Assembly: GCA_007121335.1 (NCBI GenBank)
Contig: SKLY01000012.1
Location: 30,481-94,480, forward strand
Direction: 5' to 3'
Length of the DNA stretch: 64,000 bases
From: Saprospiraceae bacterium
GTDB lineage: Bacteria > Bacteroidota > Bacteroidia > Chitinophagales > Saprospiraceae
Below, piece after piece: positions 8,354 to 16,948 of this stretch (positions are counted from its first letter, which is position 1; every line of letters begins with the position of its first letter). Under the pieces are notes generated by a model. That model made no database searches. It saw only the letters and a program-made list of their open reading frames with translations, and was not told the DNA's origin. The position numbers and the translations under genes were made by a program.

Positions 8354-8373
8354 CCCCCCAAAGCTTTGGGGGG
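8354..8373. repeat. 20-bp palindrome CCCCCCAAAGCTTTGGGGGG
   Basis: Second perfect palindrome of the same family, 22 bp after the first, also inserted in the flank of the dispersed element. The sequence between and around them corresponds to the CTATTACTTTTTG..TACAAAAAGTAAC block at 45973-46004 read in reverse. Confidence 0.8.
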
Positions 8374-8589
8374 TGGATCAAGACAAAAAGTAATATAGAG
8401 TGCGTTGAAATCGGCAACAATTACCCCAGTGACAAATTATGAATTGAATAAGATCCACATTTTTATGGGCCATCCATTAAGGGTTTTTGTAGCATTATAT
8501 TTATGCATCAATCTATACATTAATTACCGGCAACAAGACAAGTGTCAACTGCGAGGCTTGAGAGATTGCTAAAAATTTAGATAAGTGAA
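8374..8589 (+). other. Gene-free stretch leading to an orphan terminator; possible small RNA
   Basis: No protein frame is supported. The plus-strand terminator at 8590-8622 has no upstream gene within 790 bp, so a short plus-strand transcript may start in here. A small hairpin GACA-AG-TGTC lies near 8538. I could not find a convincing -33/-7 pair. Confidence 0.25.
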
Positions 8590-8622
8590 GACCCCGAGAA
8601 TAAGGTTCGAGGGGTTTTTTTA
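8590..8622 (+). terminator. Orphan intrinsic terminator
   Basis: ACCCC ... AGGGGT stem, extended by GA/TC with a 2-nt bulge, followed by TTTTTTT on the plus strand. On the minus strand the T-run is on the wrong side, so it does not serve the tRNA genes to its right. Confidence 0.6.
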
Positions 8623-8647
8623 TGGAAAAAAGGTGAGGGAAAAAATG

Positions 8648-8732
8648 TGCCCGGAGCGGGACTTGAACCCGCACGGCCGAGATGGCCACAGGATTTTAAG
8701 TCCTGCGTGTCTACCAATTCCACCACCCGGGC
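8648..8732 (-). tRNA. tRNA-Leu(TAA)
   Basis: On the minus strand an 85-nt cloverleaf: acceptor GCCCGGG pairs with TCCGGGC, discriminator A; D-arm TGGTGGAATTGGTAGACA; anticodon stem CAGGA/TCCTG with loop CTTAAAA giving anticodon TAA; long variable arm (TGGCCATCTCGGCCG) as required for tRNA-Leu; T-arm GCGGGTTCAAGTCCCGC. CCA is not encoded. Confidence 0.97.
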
Positions 8733-8789
8733 ATTTCTTTTGAAGACTTGTGACTAAAAATTAGGAAGTGAAAGTCTGGAAAAAAACAG

Positions 8790-8862
<73 letters not shown>

Positions 8863-8878
8863 TTTCATTAAGCGACTG

Positions 8879-8886
8879 CAAATATA
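8879..8886 (-). promoter_or_regulatory. -7 box of the tRNA-Gly/tRNA-Leu unit
   Basis: On the minus strand TATATTTG, a perfect match to the Bacteroidota -7 consensus TAnnTTTG, 16 bp upstream of the tRNA-Gly 5' end. The -33 element is not clear. Confidence 0.6.
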
Positions 8887-9067
8887 CGACCCTTTTCCCA
8901 AACTTCGGAAAGTTTTTTGAAAAAAATATTCCTTTTCCACCGGACCAGGGCCTTCATGCGCGGATTTCTGGCTTTTGATAAACTTCACACCGGCTTTGGT
9001 CGTTACCATTCCCAAATTATTGAGACATCAATTGCGTGGACCGTACACTGGGGTCCAGAACAATTGG

Positions 9068-9075
9068 TAATTTTG
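9068..9075 (+). promoter_or_regulatory. -7 box of mnmA
   Basis: TAATTTTG matches TAnnTTTG. It sits 25 bp before the ATG at 9101 and puts the transcription start at or after the alternative GTG at 9077, which favours 9101. Confidence 0.5.
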
Positions 9076-9100
9076 CGTGATTTTTGAAAAAAGCATCCCG

Positions 9101-10195
9101 ATGAGTAAGAAAGGAAAGGTTTTGGTAGCCATGAGCGGTGGTATTGATAGCACCATGACGGCCCTGCTTTTGCACGAGCAGGGGTACGAGGTTATTGGCA
9201 TTACCATGAAGACCTGGGACTATGCCACTTCGGGCGGTGATTCCAGAGAGACGGGCTGTTGCAGTCTGGACTCGATAAACGATGCCCGCCAGGTTGCCGT
9301 TGACCACGGTTTCCACCACTTTATTATAGATATCCGCGACGAATTTGGTGATTTTGTCATCGATAATTTCATTGAGGAGTACATCGCCGGCAGAACACCT
9401 AATCCCTGTGTTTTGTGCAACACTCATATAAAATGGGAGGCCATGTTGAAAAGGGCGGATTCCCTGGATTGTGAATTCATTGCAACCGGTCATTACGCCA
9501 AAAAGGTGTTTGAAAACGGCCGCTATTTTGTGCGCAGGGCCAAAGACCTGACCAAAGATCAGAGTTATGTCCTTTGGGGCCTCAGTCAGGAGTGTCTCAA
9601 GAGGTCGGTATTTCCCCTCGGTGATATGTTGAAATCTGAAGTGCGGGAACTCGCCATGGACCGGGGTTACAAAGAACTCGCAGGAAAACCCGAGAGCTAC
9701 GAGATTTGCTTTGTTCCCGACAACGACTACCGGGGTTTTCTCAAGCGGCAGGTGCCCGGCCTGGAAGAAGAAGTCGATGGAGGGTACTTCGTCGATCAGG
9801 AAGGCAAACTACTCGGGCGCCACAAAGGCTATCCCTTTTTTACAGTGGGGCAGAGAAGAGGTCTCGGAATCGCTTTCGGGGAGCCCATGTACGTCACGGA
9901 GATAAAGCCGGAGTCCAATACCGTGGTGCTCGGCAAACAGGAAGATATGATCCGCAATGGGATGCGCGTCGGTGATTACAACTTCCTCAAGTACGAATCC
10001 ATTGATAAACCCCTCGAAGTGGTCACCAAGGTGCGCTACCGGGACCGCGGAACGCTCAGTATCATGAGCATGGAAGGCGATGAGGTGATGGTGGAGTTCA
10101 TGGCCAATGTCCGGGGAATTGCTCCCGGTCAGTCGGCTGTAATGTACGAGGGCGATGACGTCATCGGAGGCGGAATTATTAAAGCCAGTTTTTGA
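9101..10195 (+). CDS. mnmA: tRNA-specific 2-thiouridylase MnmA
   Basis: A 364-residue enzyme that 2-thiolates uridine 34 of tRNAs for Glu, Gln and Lys, taking sulfur from a persulfide carrier. The ATP-pyrophosphatase loop SGGIDS (residues 12-17) activates the uridine; the two catalytic cysteines are in NPCVLCN (Cys103) and YEICFVPD (Cys203). PPi-loop, central and C-terminal beta-barrel domains are all represented, and the length is normal. A GTG eight codons upstream gives a non-conserved extension lying at the predicted transcription start, so ATG 9101 was taken. It is followed 45 bp later by rimM, giving a small translation-related operon. Confidence 0.95.
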   Translation: MSKKGKVLVAMSGGIDSTMTALLLHEQGYEVIGITMKTWDYATSGGDSRETGCCSLDSINDARQVAVDHGFHHFIIDIRDEFGDFVIDNFIEEYIAGRTPNPCVLCNTHIKWEAMLKRADSLDCEFIATGHYAKKVFENGRYFVRRAKDLTKDQSYVLWGLSQECLKRSVFPLGDMLKSEVRELAMDRGYKELAGKPESYEICFVPDNDYRGFLKRQVPGLEEEVDGGYFVDQEGKLLGRHKGYPFFTVGQRRGLGIAFGEPMYVTEIKPESNTVVLGKQEDMIRNGMRVGDYNFLKYESIDKPLEVVTKVRYRDRGTLSIMSMEGDEVMVEFMANVRGIAPGQSAVMYEGDDVIGGGIIKASF

Positions 10196-10240
10196 GCCAG
10201 AATTTCATCCTGCTTTGCAGTGTAAACAAAACAACCATCC

Positions 10241-10786
10241 ATGGCCAGGTTAAAGAGAGAGCTGGAAGAACTCATCCCGGCGGGTCGGGTATTAAAACCC
10301 TACGGGAAAGATGGTTCTATTAAGTTGGCCGGTGAAAACGAGGCATTTGAACAAATCCTCACAGAGGTCGAATTTATTTTCATCACAGATTTTGGAAGCA
10401 AGGTGCCCTTCCGGGTAGAGGAGGTGCGTCCCGGTCCACCCCCGATCGTCAAGTTGGAGGGTTTGGATGAGCCTGAAACAGCCCGGCGACTGAATGGTGC
10501 CGCATTTTTTTTGCTGCAGTCTGATGCTCAAAAGGCCAATCGCCACAAAAAATCCGACCCCCTTAAATTCATTGTGGGCTTTGAGGTTATCGACCACATC
10601 AGAGATGAGCTTGTCGGCACGGTGATCAATACCGTGGAAATGGCCGGACAGTTGCTGGCTGAAGTTAAAGACCACGAGCTGGATAAAACCCACCTGATTC
10701 CCATCCACGAGGATATGATTGTATCCATGGACCCCGAGGCCAAAACCATCCTCATGGAACTCCCTGAAGGGCTTACCGAACTCTGA
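10241..10786 (+). CDS. rimM: Ribosome maturation factor RimM
   Basis: A 181-residue RimM, which binds ribosomal protein S19 and helps mature the 30S subunit head. The N-terminal barrel begins with AGRVLKPYGKDGSIKL, the family's G-x-hydrophobic-KPhG pattern (canonically GRIxKPHGhxG; Tyr replaces His here). The C-terminal PRC-barrel holds GTVINTVE and ends with LIPIHED and MELPEGL, both typical. The usual neighbours rpsP and trmD are not adjacent; instead it follows mnmA. Confidence 0.9.
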   Translation: MARLKRELEELIPAGRVLKPYGKDGSIKLAGENEAFEQILTEVEFIFITDFGSKVPFRVEEVRPGPPPIVKLEGLDEPETARRLNGAAFFLLQSDAQKANRHKKSDPLKFIVGFEVIDHIRDELVGTVINTVEMAGQLLAEVKDHELDKTHLIPIHEDMIVSMDPEAKTILMELPEGLTEL

Positions 10787-10884
10787 TCAATAGGATTCAT
10801 GCTTGATTTTTGTTAAAAATGGCTGGATTTGGGTCGTTTATTGAAAAAGGTTTGCATCTTCAGATAAATTTAAGATATAAAATC

Positions 10885-13800
10885 ATGAAAAATTTATTCA
10901 GTGGGTCCATTCTAAATGCAATTTTCCTTTCTTCAATGCTTGCCTTCTTCTTCCCCTCTGAAGGTTTTTCTCAGCAGGATTCTTCGTGGTGCAAAATGGG
11001 ATTGGTTATTGACCCATCTATAGATTTGTGCCTTGATGTATTGCACCAAATGGAAGAACAAGGTCCATTTGTTCTGCGCGTAAGGTCACATATAATTCGG
11101 AATAGTAATGGTCAATACGGTTATGATGAAAGCCATATTGAAACTGCTATGGAGAATCTTTATAAGGACTTTAAGGACCACAATATTTTTTTTGACTGGG
11201 ATTGTGATATAAATTATATCGATGACGATGATTATTTCAATTCAGTTAAGGGCCCACATCTATTATTTCATGAATTCGGTTCTGAATATTACATTGATAT
11301 GTTTTTTCTCAATCCGAGTCACCCTTCATTATTATCGCAAGCGAATGAAATTCCGGGGAATGCATTTTATATTACTGGCACCGCCTATATTGATCCAAAT
11401 ATTAATCTGATCAATACCAGTGTAGTTTCTCATGAAATGGGGCATTGTCTAGGGTTGTTACATCCTCACCATGTAAGTTCGAATCATCCACCGGAGTATG
11501 TAGATGGTACAGAATGTGAAATCAGAGGAGATTGTGTATGTGATACTGCTGCAGACCCGGGCTTAGCCCATGCTGTTTCATATCCAACTTGCGAATGGAT
11601 TGAACCGAATCCCAGACCTCAGGATGCTAATGGCTCATTTTATTCCCCAGATACGGAGAATATAATGGCATATTCTCATCCCCTTTGCCTAAATTACTTT
11701 ACAGAAGGACAGGGACAAAGGATGAGAAACATAATCGCCTGGAGTGATGTTCTTCAAAAGTGCTTAGTTACCAATGTAGATATCACTACTAATGAGGTGT
11801 GGGATTTAAATTCTCATCCATCAGGTGAAGTTGTTATTTTGGGGGACCTTGTAGTAGATGGGGGAGCAACTTTGACTGTTGAATCTGATATTGAGGTGCG
11901 TTTTGGAGAAAACAGTAGAATGATTGTAAAGCCTCAGGCAAGAGTTAATTTACACGGAACGCTTACTTATACCAACTGTAGTGCTCCCTATTGGCAAGGG
12001 GTAGAAGTGTGGGGAAATAATAACTATTCACAATATCCTGATGGCTCTGTATTTCCTCAAGGAAGATTTTATGGATATGAAGGAGCAATTGTAGAACACG
12101 CCCTGACCGGGTTTAAGTTATTTGGTTCTGATCCGAATAACTCCGGGGGACAGGTTTTTTTGACAGGAGTCACCCTAAGAAACAATGAAGGAGGTGTTTT
12201 CTTTAAAGATTACGATAACTTTTATCCATTCTCTTTCCCACCAGGCAGTCAGGGACAATCAAGAAACTACCATTCAAGAATTTCAAAGTGCACGTTCATC
12301 AATGATGAGTACTATCCTCACGAAGAATTTAAATATTTTATCAATCTGCATCAGGTCAAAGGAGTGCCAATCACAGGCTGCTCTTTTGTTAACAACTTTT
12401 ACCCCTCCTCGCCGTCTCATATTTATGACTTTGGGTATGGGATTAAAAGTTCCTCTTCTACCTTTTTTTTGAATCCTGGATGTGACGATCCAATTCAATA
12501 TCCTGATGTGCCTTGTGAGAATGTGGTCAACTCCTATTTTAATGGGTTGGGTATTGGCATTTCAGCAGACCACGGGGGTATAACCCTTGATTACCTTCCA
12601 TATACAGTAAACGGTGCTACTTTTGAAAATTGCTTTATTGGAGTGTTTAGTAGATCCATTGGTGGCTTTACCCTGCTGAACAACAGCTTTGTCCTGGGAG
12701 AGGTCCCGGATCCTATGTTCCACGATAGGCAATTAGGTGTGGAAATGCTATTCAGTGCTGAAGGATTTGAATTTCAGGAAAACAGCTTTTTAAAAGGCGC
12801 CGCCCAGCAAGGACTTTCTCTAATAGGGATAAGGACCTATGATTTGGGACGCTTCAGCAACCTGATTCGGCGAAATTATTTCAGCGGACTGGACGTTCAC
12901 AGTAAAATATTTGGAGATAATGGGGGGGAGATAGGCGGTTTAAACAGAGGGCTGAACTTCAACTGTAACTTCAATGCTCAATCCACCCTCTACGACTTTT
13001 TTGTATGCCCTGGCGGTAGTCTTAAGCTTCATCAGGGATTATTTCATGATGAATCGAATGAAGTTTCCGGTCCTACAGGCAATACTTTTTCTAGGACCGG
13101 TAGTCCATCAGAGCGGGATTTTTCAAACAATGGCGAGGAAATAAATTATCATTACTTTGCGGGGGCGGTAGATGAGGAGCCAATGGATTACAGTTCAGCA
13201 ACCATTAATCTGATAGATGAACCAGATGAGAATGAATGCCAGCCTAAATACTGTTTACCTCCATGTCTTTCACAGCCTGAACTCGCTGATTTGAAATCTC
13301 AGTTTTTCAGCGATGAGCTATTATTGGATCAAACACTTACGGCATTTGAGTCAGCCTCTGCTGCACAACAGGACAGTTTAATGGACAAATACCGCATAAA
13401 AGGCAGTGCGGTAAGGTGGCGTATGGACCGTGCCGCTTTCAGAGTACTGCAGCATGAAATACTCGATACCATAAACTATTCTCAGGATAGTGTATGGGCC
13501 TGGATGTATCGCATGGGTACCTATCCCATGATCCTCTCACTTGCAAATCAAAAAATGGAAAGCGGGCTTGAGGAGGAGAGCAATCAACTGATGCAGGAAA
13601 TATTGGCAATGGCTTCTGAGGACAATATGATATACCTGGATTTAATGTACCACGACACCCTTGATTACATGCTTTCAAAAGACTGGGATTCACTTTCGAC
13701 TCCTGAATTGGACTTTTTAAAGCAAATTGCCCAAATGGGGACACCTGTTTCCTCTGCTCGTGCAGCAGCACCTTTGTGGCATCGGGGAATAGTATGGCAA

Positions 13801-14118
13801 ACTCCCTGCGACTTTACCGGCCATTCTGCATTGATCTCCTCTGTTCAGGAATCTTCAGAAGGAGTCTTGACTTTATCTACCTACCCCAACCCCGCCACAG
13901 ACCGGGTAACTTTTGAGCTCACAGGCAGCGGCGGTGATAAACCGGTCTCCATCGGCATACACGACGCCATGGGCCGCAGCCTGCACCGGCATAGCTGGGA
14001 GCCGGGATCGGATCGGTATGAGTGGGATGCCACTGCTTTTTCACCGGGCATTTATTTCTACCGCTTGCAATTTGATAATGGAGAAATGATTTCGGGTAAA
14101 GTAATACTGCTGAGATGA
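10885..14118 (+). CDS. T9SS-secreted pappalysin-like (M43) metalloprotease with beta-helix region
   Basis: About 1,077 residues. The chosen ATG opens a signal peptide (MKNLFSGSILNAIFLSSML, cleavage near FSQQ); a more distant upstream ATG lacks such a context. The catalytic motif HEMGHCLGLLH (His183, Glu184, His187, His193) and a later ENIMAYSHPLCLNYFT-type Met-turn with a GQGQRM stretch fit metzincin family M43 (pappalysin, cytophagalysin). From ~300 to ~700 there are repeats of the parallel beta-helix kind (GVTLRNNEGG, KCTFINDEY, GATFENCFIGVF). A helical segment follows, and a T9SS type A sorting domain starts at YPNPATDRVTF. Its stop overlaps the start of the next gene (ATGA). Confidence 0.85.
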   Translation: MKNLFSGSILNAIFLSSMLAFFFPSEGFSQQDSSWCKMGLVIDPSIDLCLDVLHQMEEQGPFVLRVRSHIIRNSNGQYGYDESHIETAMENLYKDFKDHNIFFDWDCDINYIDDDDYFNSVKGPHLLFHEFGSEYYIDMFFLNPSHPSLLSQANEIPGNAFYITGTAYIDPNINLINTSVVSHEMGHCLGLLHPHHVSSNHPPEYVDGTECEIRGDCVCDTAADPGLAHAVSYPTCEWIEPNPRPQDANGSFYSPDTENIMAYSHPLCLNYFTEGQGQRMRNIIAWSDVLQKCLVTNVDITTNEVWDLNSHPSGEVVILGDLVVDGGATLTVESDIEVRFGENSRMIVKPQARVNLHGTLTYTNCSAPYWQGVEVWGNNNYSQYPDGSVFPQGRFYGYEGAIVEHALTGFKLFGSDPNNSGGQVFLTGVTLRNNEGGVFFKDYDNFYPFSFPPGSQGQSRNYHSRISKCTFINDEYYPHEEFKYFINLHQVKGVPITGCSFVNNFYPSSPSHIYDFGYGIKSSSSTFFLNPGCDDPIQYPDVPCENVVNSYFNGLGIGISADHGGITLDYLPYTVNGATFENCFIGVFSRSIGGFTLLNNSFVLGEVPDPMFHDRQLGVEMLFSAEGFEFQENSFLKGAAQQGLSLIGIRTYDLGRFSNLIRRNYFSGLDVHSKIFGDNGGEIGGLNRGLNFNCNFNAQSTLYDFFVCPGGSLKLHQGLFHDESNEVSGPTGNTFSRTGSPSERDFSNNGEEINYHYFAGAVDEEPMDYSSATINLIDEPDENECQPKYCLPPCLSQPELADLKSQFFSDELLLDQTLTAFESASAAQQDSLMDKYRIKGSAVRWRMDRAAFRVLQHEILDTINYSQDSVWAWMYRMGTYPMILSLANQKMESGLEEESNQLMQEILAMASEDNMIYLDLMYHDTLDYMLSKDWDSLSTPELDFLKQIAQMGTPVSSARAAAPLWHRGIVWQTPCDFTGHSALISSVQESSEGVLTLSTYPNPATDRVTFELTGSGGDKPVSIGIHDAMGRSLHRHSWEPGSDRYEWDATAFSPGIYFYRLQFDNGEMISGKVILLR

Positions 14119-14129
14119 GATTGATTGGG
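13879..14129 (+). repeat. 251-bp duplicated sorting-domain segment, copy 1
   Basis: Direct repeat of 15405-15655 (offset 1526 bp, no indels, about six mismatches by hand count, ~98%). It covers the complete T9SS sorting domain, the stop codon, the overlapping ATG and the first four codons after the ATG (AGATTGATTGGG) of the next gene. Confidence 0.95.
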
Positions 14130-15644
14130 AAACTCCATTCCGGTCTGCTGGTTTTACTGTGCTTTATTGTTGTGCAGTCGGTCACAGCCCAGCCCGGATT
14201 TAATATGCATATAGATACTGAAGGCCCCAGCAGGCGTGCAAATAATATTATCAACCACAACGACACTTTGTATTTCTCAGGTCCCCAAAGAGAACTGGGA
14301 GGTTTACAGGATATTTTCTTTGCTTCTGCGGACTCCAATGGCCAATTGCTGTTTCTGGAGACCGTGAGTGATACAGGTAGTAGCCACCTCGCGATGGACC
14401 GAACCGCTACTATTACCAGAAACCGGAATGGGAACTTCCTTGTGGTGGGCACTCCGATATCAAGACCGGGCAATTTGTTGTTTAAATTCAGTTCCTTTGG
14501 CGAGCTTCTTTGGCGGCAGGAGTATTTCCCTCCCTCCGGTGTCAATACTACTTTTGTCAGGCGGCTGATAGAGCTAAAGGATGGATATATGATCGGAGCC
14601 ACTTATAGCTTTTCGGGAAGCAACTCACGGAGAATGGCAGTTATACGCACGGACCGGGAGGGCAATGAGCTGTGGAGGAAAGTCTATGGGGATTCCCAAA
14701 TCAGGCAATTCCTGGTTGAAATGATTGTTCTTGAAAATGGAAATATTTTATTATCAGGAGGTAACTCCAGCCTTATTCTGAATCCACTGGAAGCTACCTG
14801 GTCCCAATCTCAGTTTTACATCATTGACACAGCCGGGAATGTATTGGATAGCTGGCAGTCCGAAATTGATCAGGAATCCACTGTAGTTAGTTTAAATGAG
14901 GTAGAGGATGGTTTTATCTATGCTACATACCATCGAGAATATATCCCTCAAAAGAGAATAGTGATACGGCGGCCCAGATTGGTGAGGCGCAAATGGGACT
15001 TTAGTGAGGTGTGGCGACTGGAGGTGAGCAACATGCCTGCAGACCATTTTTTTCGTCAAATTTATCACCTGGCCGATGGGAATCATTTGGCTGTGGGCAC
15101 TGTATTTTTTCCGGGAGAGGAAGACCGCTCCTGCGTCTTTAAGTTTACCCCCGATGGAGAAATTCTGTGGACCACCTGTACGCGGGTGCCCGGCTACGGT
15201 CATGAATCCAACAGCTACGAGCTGGTGGGAGTAACCGAGTTGAGTAGTGGCAGCATAGTGGTTTCCGGCACGCACGACCGCCCCGGTGATCCTCGGAAGA
15301 ACATCGCCTGGCTGGTAAAAATGGATGCAGATGGCTGTATTACGGACAGTCTCTGCCTTCCGGTGTCTGTCACAGAGGAAGTCTCTCTCACTACCGGCCT
15401 GTCCACCTACCCCAACCCCGCCACAGACCGCGTAACTTTTGAACTCACAGGCAGCGGCGGTGATAAACCGGTCTCCATCGGCATACACGACGCCATGGGC
15501 CGCAGCCTGCACCGGCATAGCTGGGAGCCGGGATCGGATCAGTATGAGTGGGATGCCACTGCTTTTTCACCGGGCATCTATTTCTACCGCTTGCAATTTG
15601 AGAATGGAGAAATGATTTCGGGTAAAGTAATACTGTTGAGATGA
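14115..15644 (+). CDS. T9SS-secreted beta-propeller-like protein
   Basis: A 509-residue secreted protein. The signal peptide is clear (LLVLLCFIVVQSVTAQP). The body contains repeated units such as NNIINHNDTLYFSG, TRNRNGNFLVVG, ELKDGYMIGATYS, VLENGNILLSGG and LSSGSIVVSGTHD with trailing WLVKMDADG, characteristic of delta-60/kelch-like propeller repeats; about six or seven blades can be traced. No catalytic site is seen, so binding or scaffolding is likely. The last ~80 residues are a T9SS sorting domain almost identical to that of the preceding protein. Start and preceding stop overlap as ATGA, so the two genes are translationally coupled. Confidence 0.82.
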   Translation: MRLIGKLHSGLLVLLCFIVVQSVTAQPGFNMHIDTEGPSRRANNIINHNDTLYFSGPQRELGGLQDIFFASADSNGQLLFLETVSDTGSSHLAMDRTATITRNRNGNFLVVGTPISRPGNLLFKFSSFGELLWRQEYFPPSGVNTTFVRRLIELKDGYMIGATYSFSGSNSRRMAVIRTDREGNELWRKVYGDSQIRQFLVEMIVLENGNILLSGGNSSLILNPLEATWSQSQFYIIDTAGNVLDSWQSEIDQESTVVSLNEVEDGFIYATYHREYIPQKRIVIRRPRLVRRKWDFSEVWRLEVSNMPADHFFRQIYHLADGNHLAVGTVFFPGEEDRSCVFKFTPDGEILWTTCTRVPGYGHESNSYELVGVTELSSGSIVVSGTHDRPGDPRKNIAWLVKMDADGCITDSLCLPVSVTEEVSLTTGLSTYPNPATDRVTFELTGSGGDKPVSIGIHDAMGRSLHRHSWEPGSDQYEWDATAFSPGIYFYRLQFENGEMISGKVILLR

Positions 15645-15655
15645 GATTGATTGGG
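15405..15655 (+). repeat. 251-bp duplicated sorting-domain segment, copy 2
   Basis: Second copy of 13879-14129. Because the ATGA overlap was copied too, it ends with a vestigial start (ATG at 15641) that reads only 16 codons before a stop. Confidence 0.95.
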
Positions 15656-15726
15656 TTGATAAAATCTTTCAATACAATAAGCTGTTTTTAATAAAAAATG
15701 CTCATGTTAGATAAAATGCATTGGTT

Positions 15727-16830
15727 ATGACAAAAAATTTTACTCTTCTGGCCTTTCTGATTTTTTGGTGCAATTTTTCATTCGCACAATTTCCCGAAGT
15801 TGCCACTGAAGTGACTTTTACACAAGACTCAAAAGAGTATGTTCCTTTGGAGGAGTATATTGATTTGGTCGAGGACGAGTATAGTTGGTTTGGTAAACGA
15901 CCAATCCTGGACTTAGATAATCCATTTCAGTTTCCGGGCAATAGAATTTATACATTGGATGAGATCGAGATTAGTTTAATAGGCTTCCTTGAATTCAGAA
16001 TACCAGTAGATACCGCTCTGGACGGTTATACATTTTTTGATTTCGAGACCCTGGCGCCCGGTATGGAGGTACAAAACCCCAGGGTCAGCCCTCTACATGA
16101 AGATAATGGATATGTACTCTTTTATCAGAGCGAGGATTCCGTTGTAATTGAATTCAGGAATGTAGCAAATTTTTTTGAAGTTGACCCATTTAGCGAAGAT
16201 TTCGGTTCGAGGTTTAATTTGCAGGTGATCTACTTCCTCAATGAGCCATGTTTTGAATTCCACTACGGGCCATCCACTATTTCGGAGGATGCTGAGGAGT
16301 ATTATTATTATTTCCGAAAGTTTCGTGTGGGTTTTTTCTTTGGTTACGACAAATGGGGTTTTGACGGTCAGAGCTCTGTATTTTTGTACAACAAAGACCA
16401 CTTCCGCCTATCCGGTGATCCAAAATCTCCGGAACTTTTGACCATTTCCCCTGATGAAGCTCCAGGGGGAACAGGCCCTTTTAGTTCTACAACAGGTTTG
16501 GACTCATTTCCCCCTGAAGGCACAGTATATCGCTTTTGTTTTGACCAGACCACTTCAACTGAAGAAATAGCTGAGCTCTCCGGTGACTTGACCTTGTATC
16601 CTAATCCTACCACAGATATGGTTTATTTTTCACTGCCGGAAGAAGATGCCAACCGGATGGGCGATTTGAATGTGCAGGTGATTGATCTTAGTGGCAATGT
16701 GGTGATTGAAAGTGAGTTTGGAACCGACCTGCACGGGGGATTGAATGTTGAAATGTTACCGGCCGGTATTTATTTTGTGCGGTTGACCGGAGAAAATCTC
16801 TCAAAGACTGTGAAGATGGTGAAAAAATAA
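15727..16830 (+). CDS. T9SS-secreted protein of unknown function
   Basis: A 367-residue secreted protein. Signal peptide MTKNFTLLAFLIFWCNFSFA, cleaved before QFPEV. Residues ~25-280 have no recognisable catalytic motif; the region has many aromatic and acidic residues (EEYYYYFRKFRVGFFFGYDKWGF) and looks like beta sandwiches. From ~290 a T9SS type A sorting domain is clear: LYPNPTTDMVYFSL ... VIDLSGNVVI ... LPAGIYFVRLTG ... KMVKK. That domain is divergent from the twin domains of the two preceding genes. ATG 15727 was chosen over a TTG two codons earlier. It is the third cargo gene in a row, but the 82-bp gap allows its own promoter. Confidence 0.75.
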   Translation: MTKNFTLLAFLIFWCNFSFAQFPEVATEVTFTQDSKEYVPLEEYIDLVEDEYSWFGKRPILDLDNPFQFPGNRIYTLDEIEISLIGFLEFRIPVDTALDGYTFFDFETLAPGMEVQNPRVSPLHEDNGYVLFYQSEDSVVIEFRNVANFFEVDPFSEDFGSRFNLQVIYFLNEPCFEFHYGPSTISEDAEEYYYYFRKFRVGFFFGYDKWGFDGQSSVFLYNKDHFRLSGDPKSPELLTISPDEAPGGTGPFSSTTGLDSFPPEGTVYRFCFDQTTSTEEIAELSGDLTLYPNPTTDMVYFSLPEEDANRMGDLNVQVIDLSGNVVIESEFGTDLHGGLNVEMLPAGIYFVRLTGENLSKTVKMVKK

Positions 16831-16948
16831 TCACTTGATACTCAGTCACCCTTTTGCAAGTGGCATTTTTCCGAAAATAATGGAATGTGGGAACGATTCA
16901 CTTCCGGTAAAATTCTCAGCAAAGTCCACAGTCGTTTTCCTCAGGATT

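Noticed and set aside
8187..8420. 77-codon frame (minus) sharing MNLTKK..HLKVVKLVH with a frame at 45950-46141
   Set aside because: The shared part is explained by the 253-bp repeat; substitutions do not favour synonymous positions and the frame crosses the internal inverted repeats.
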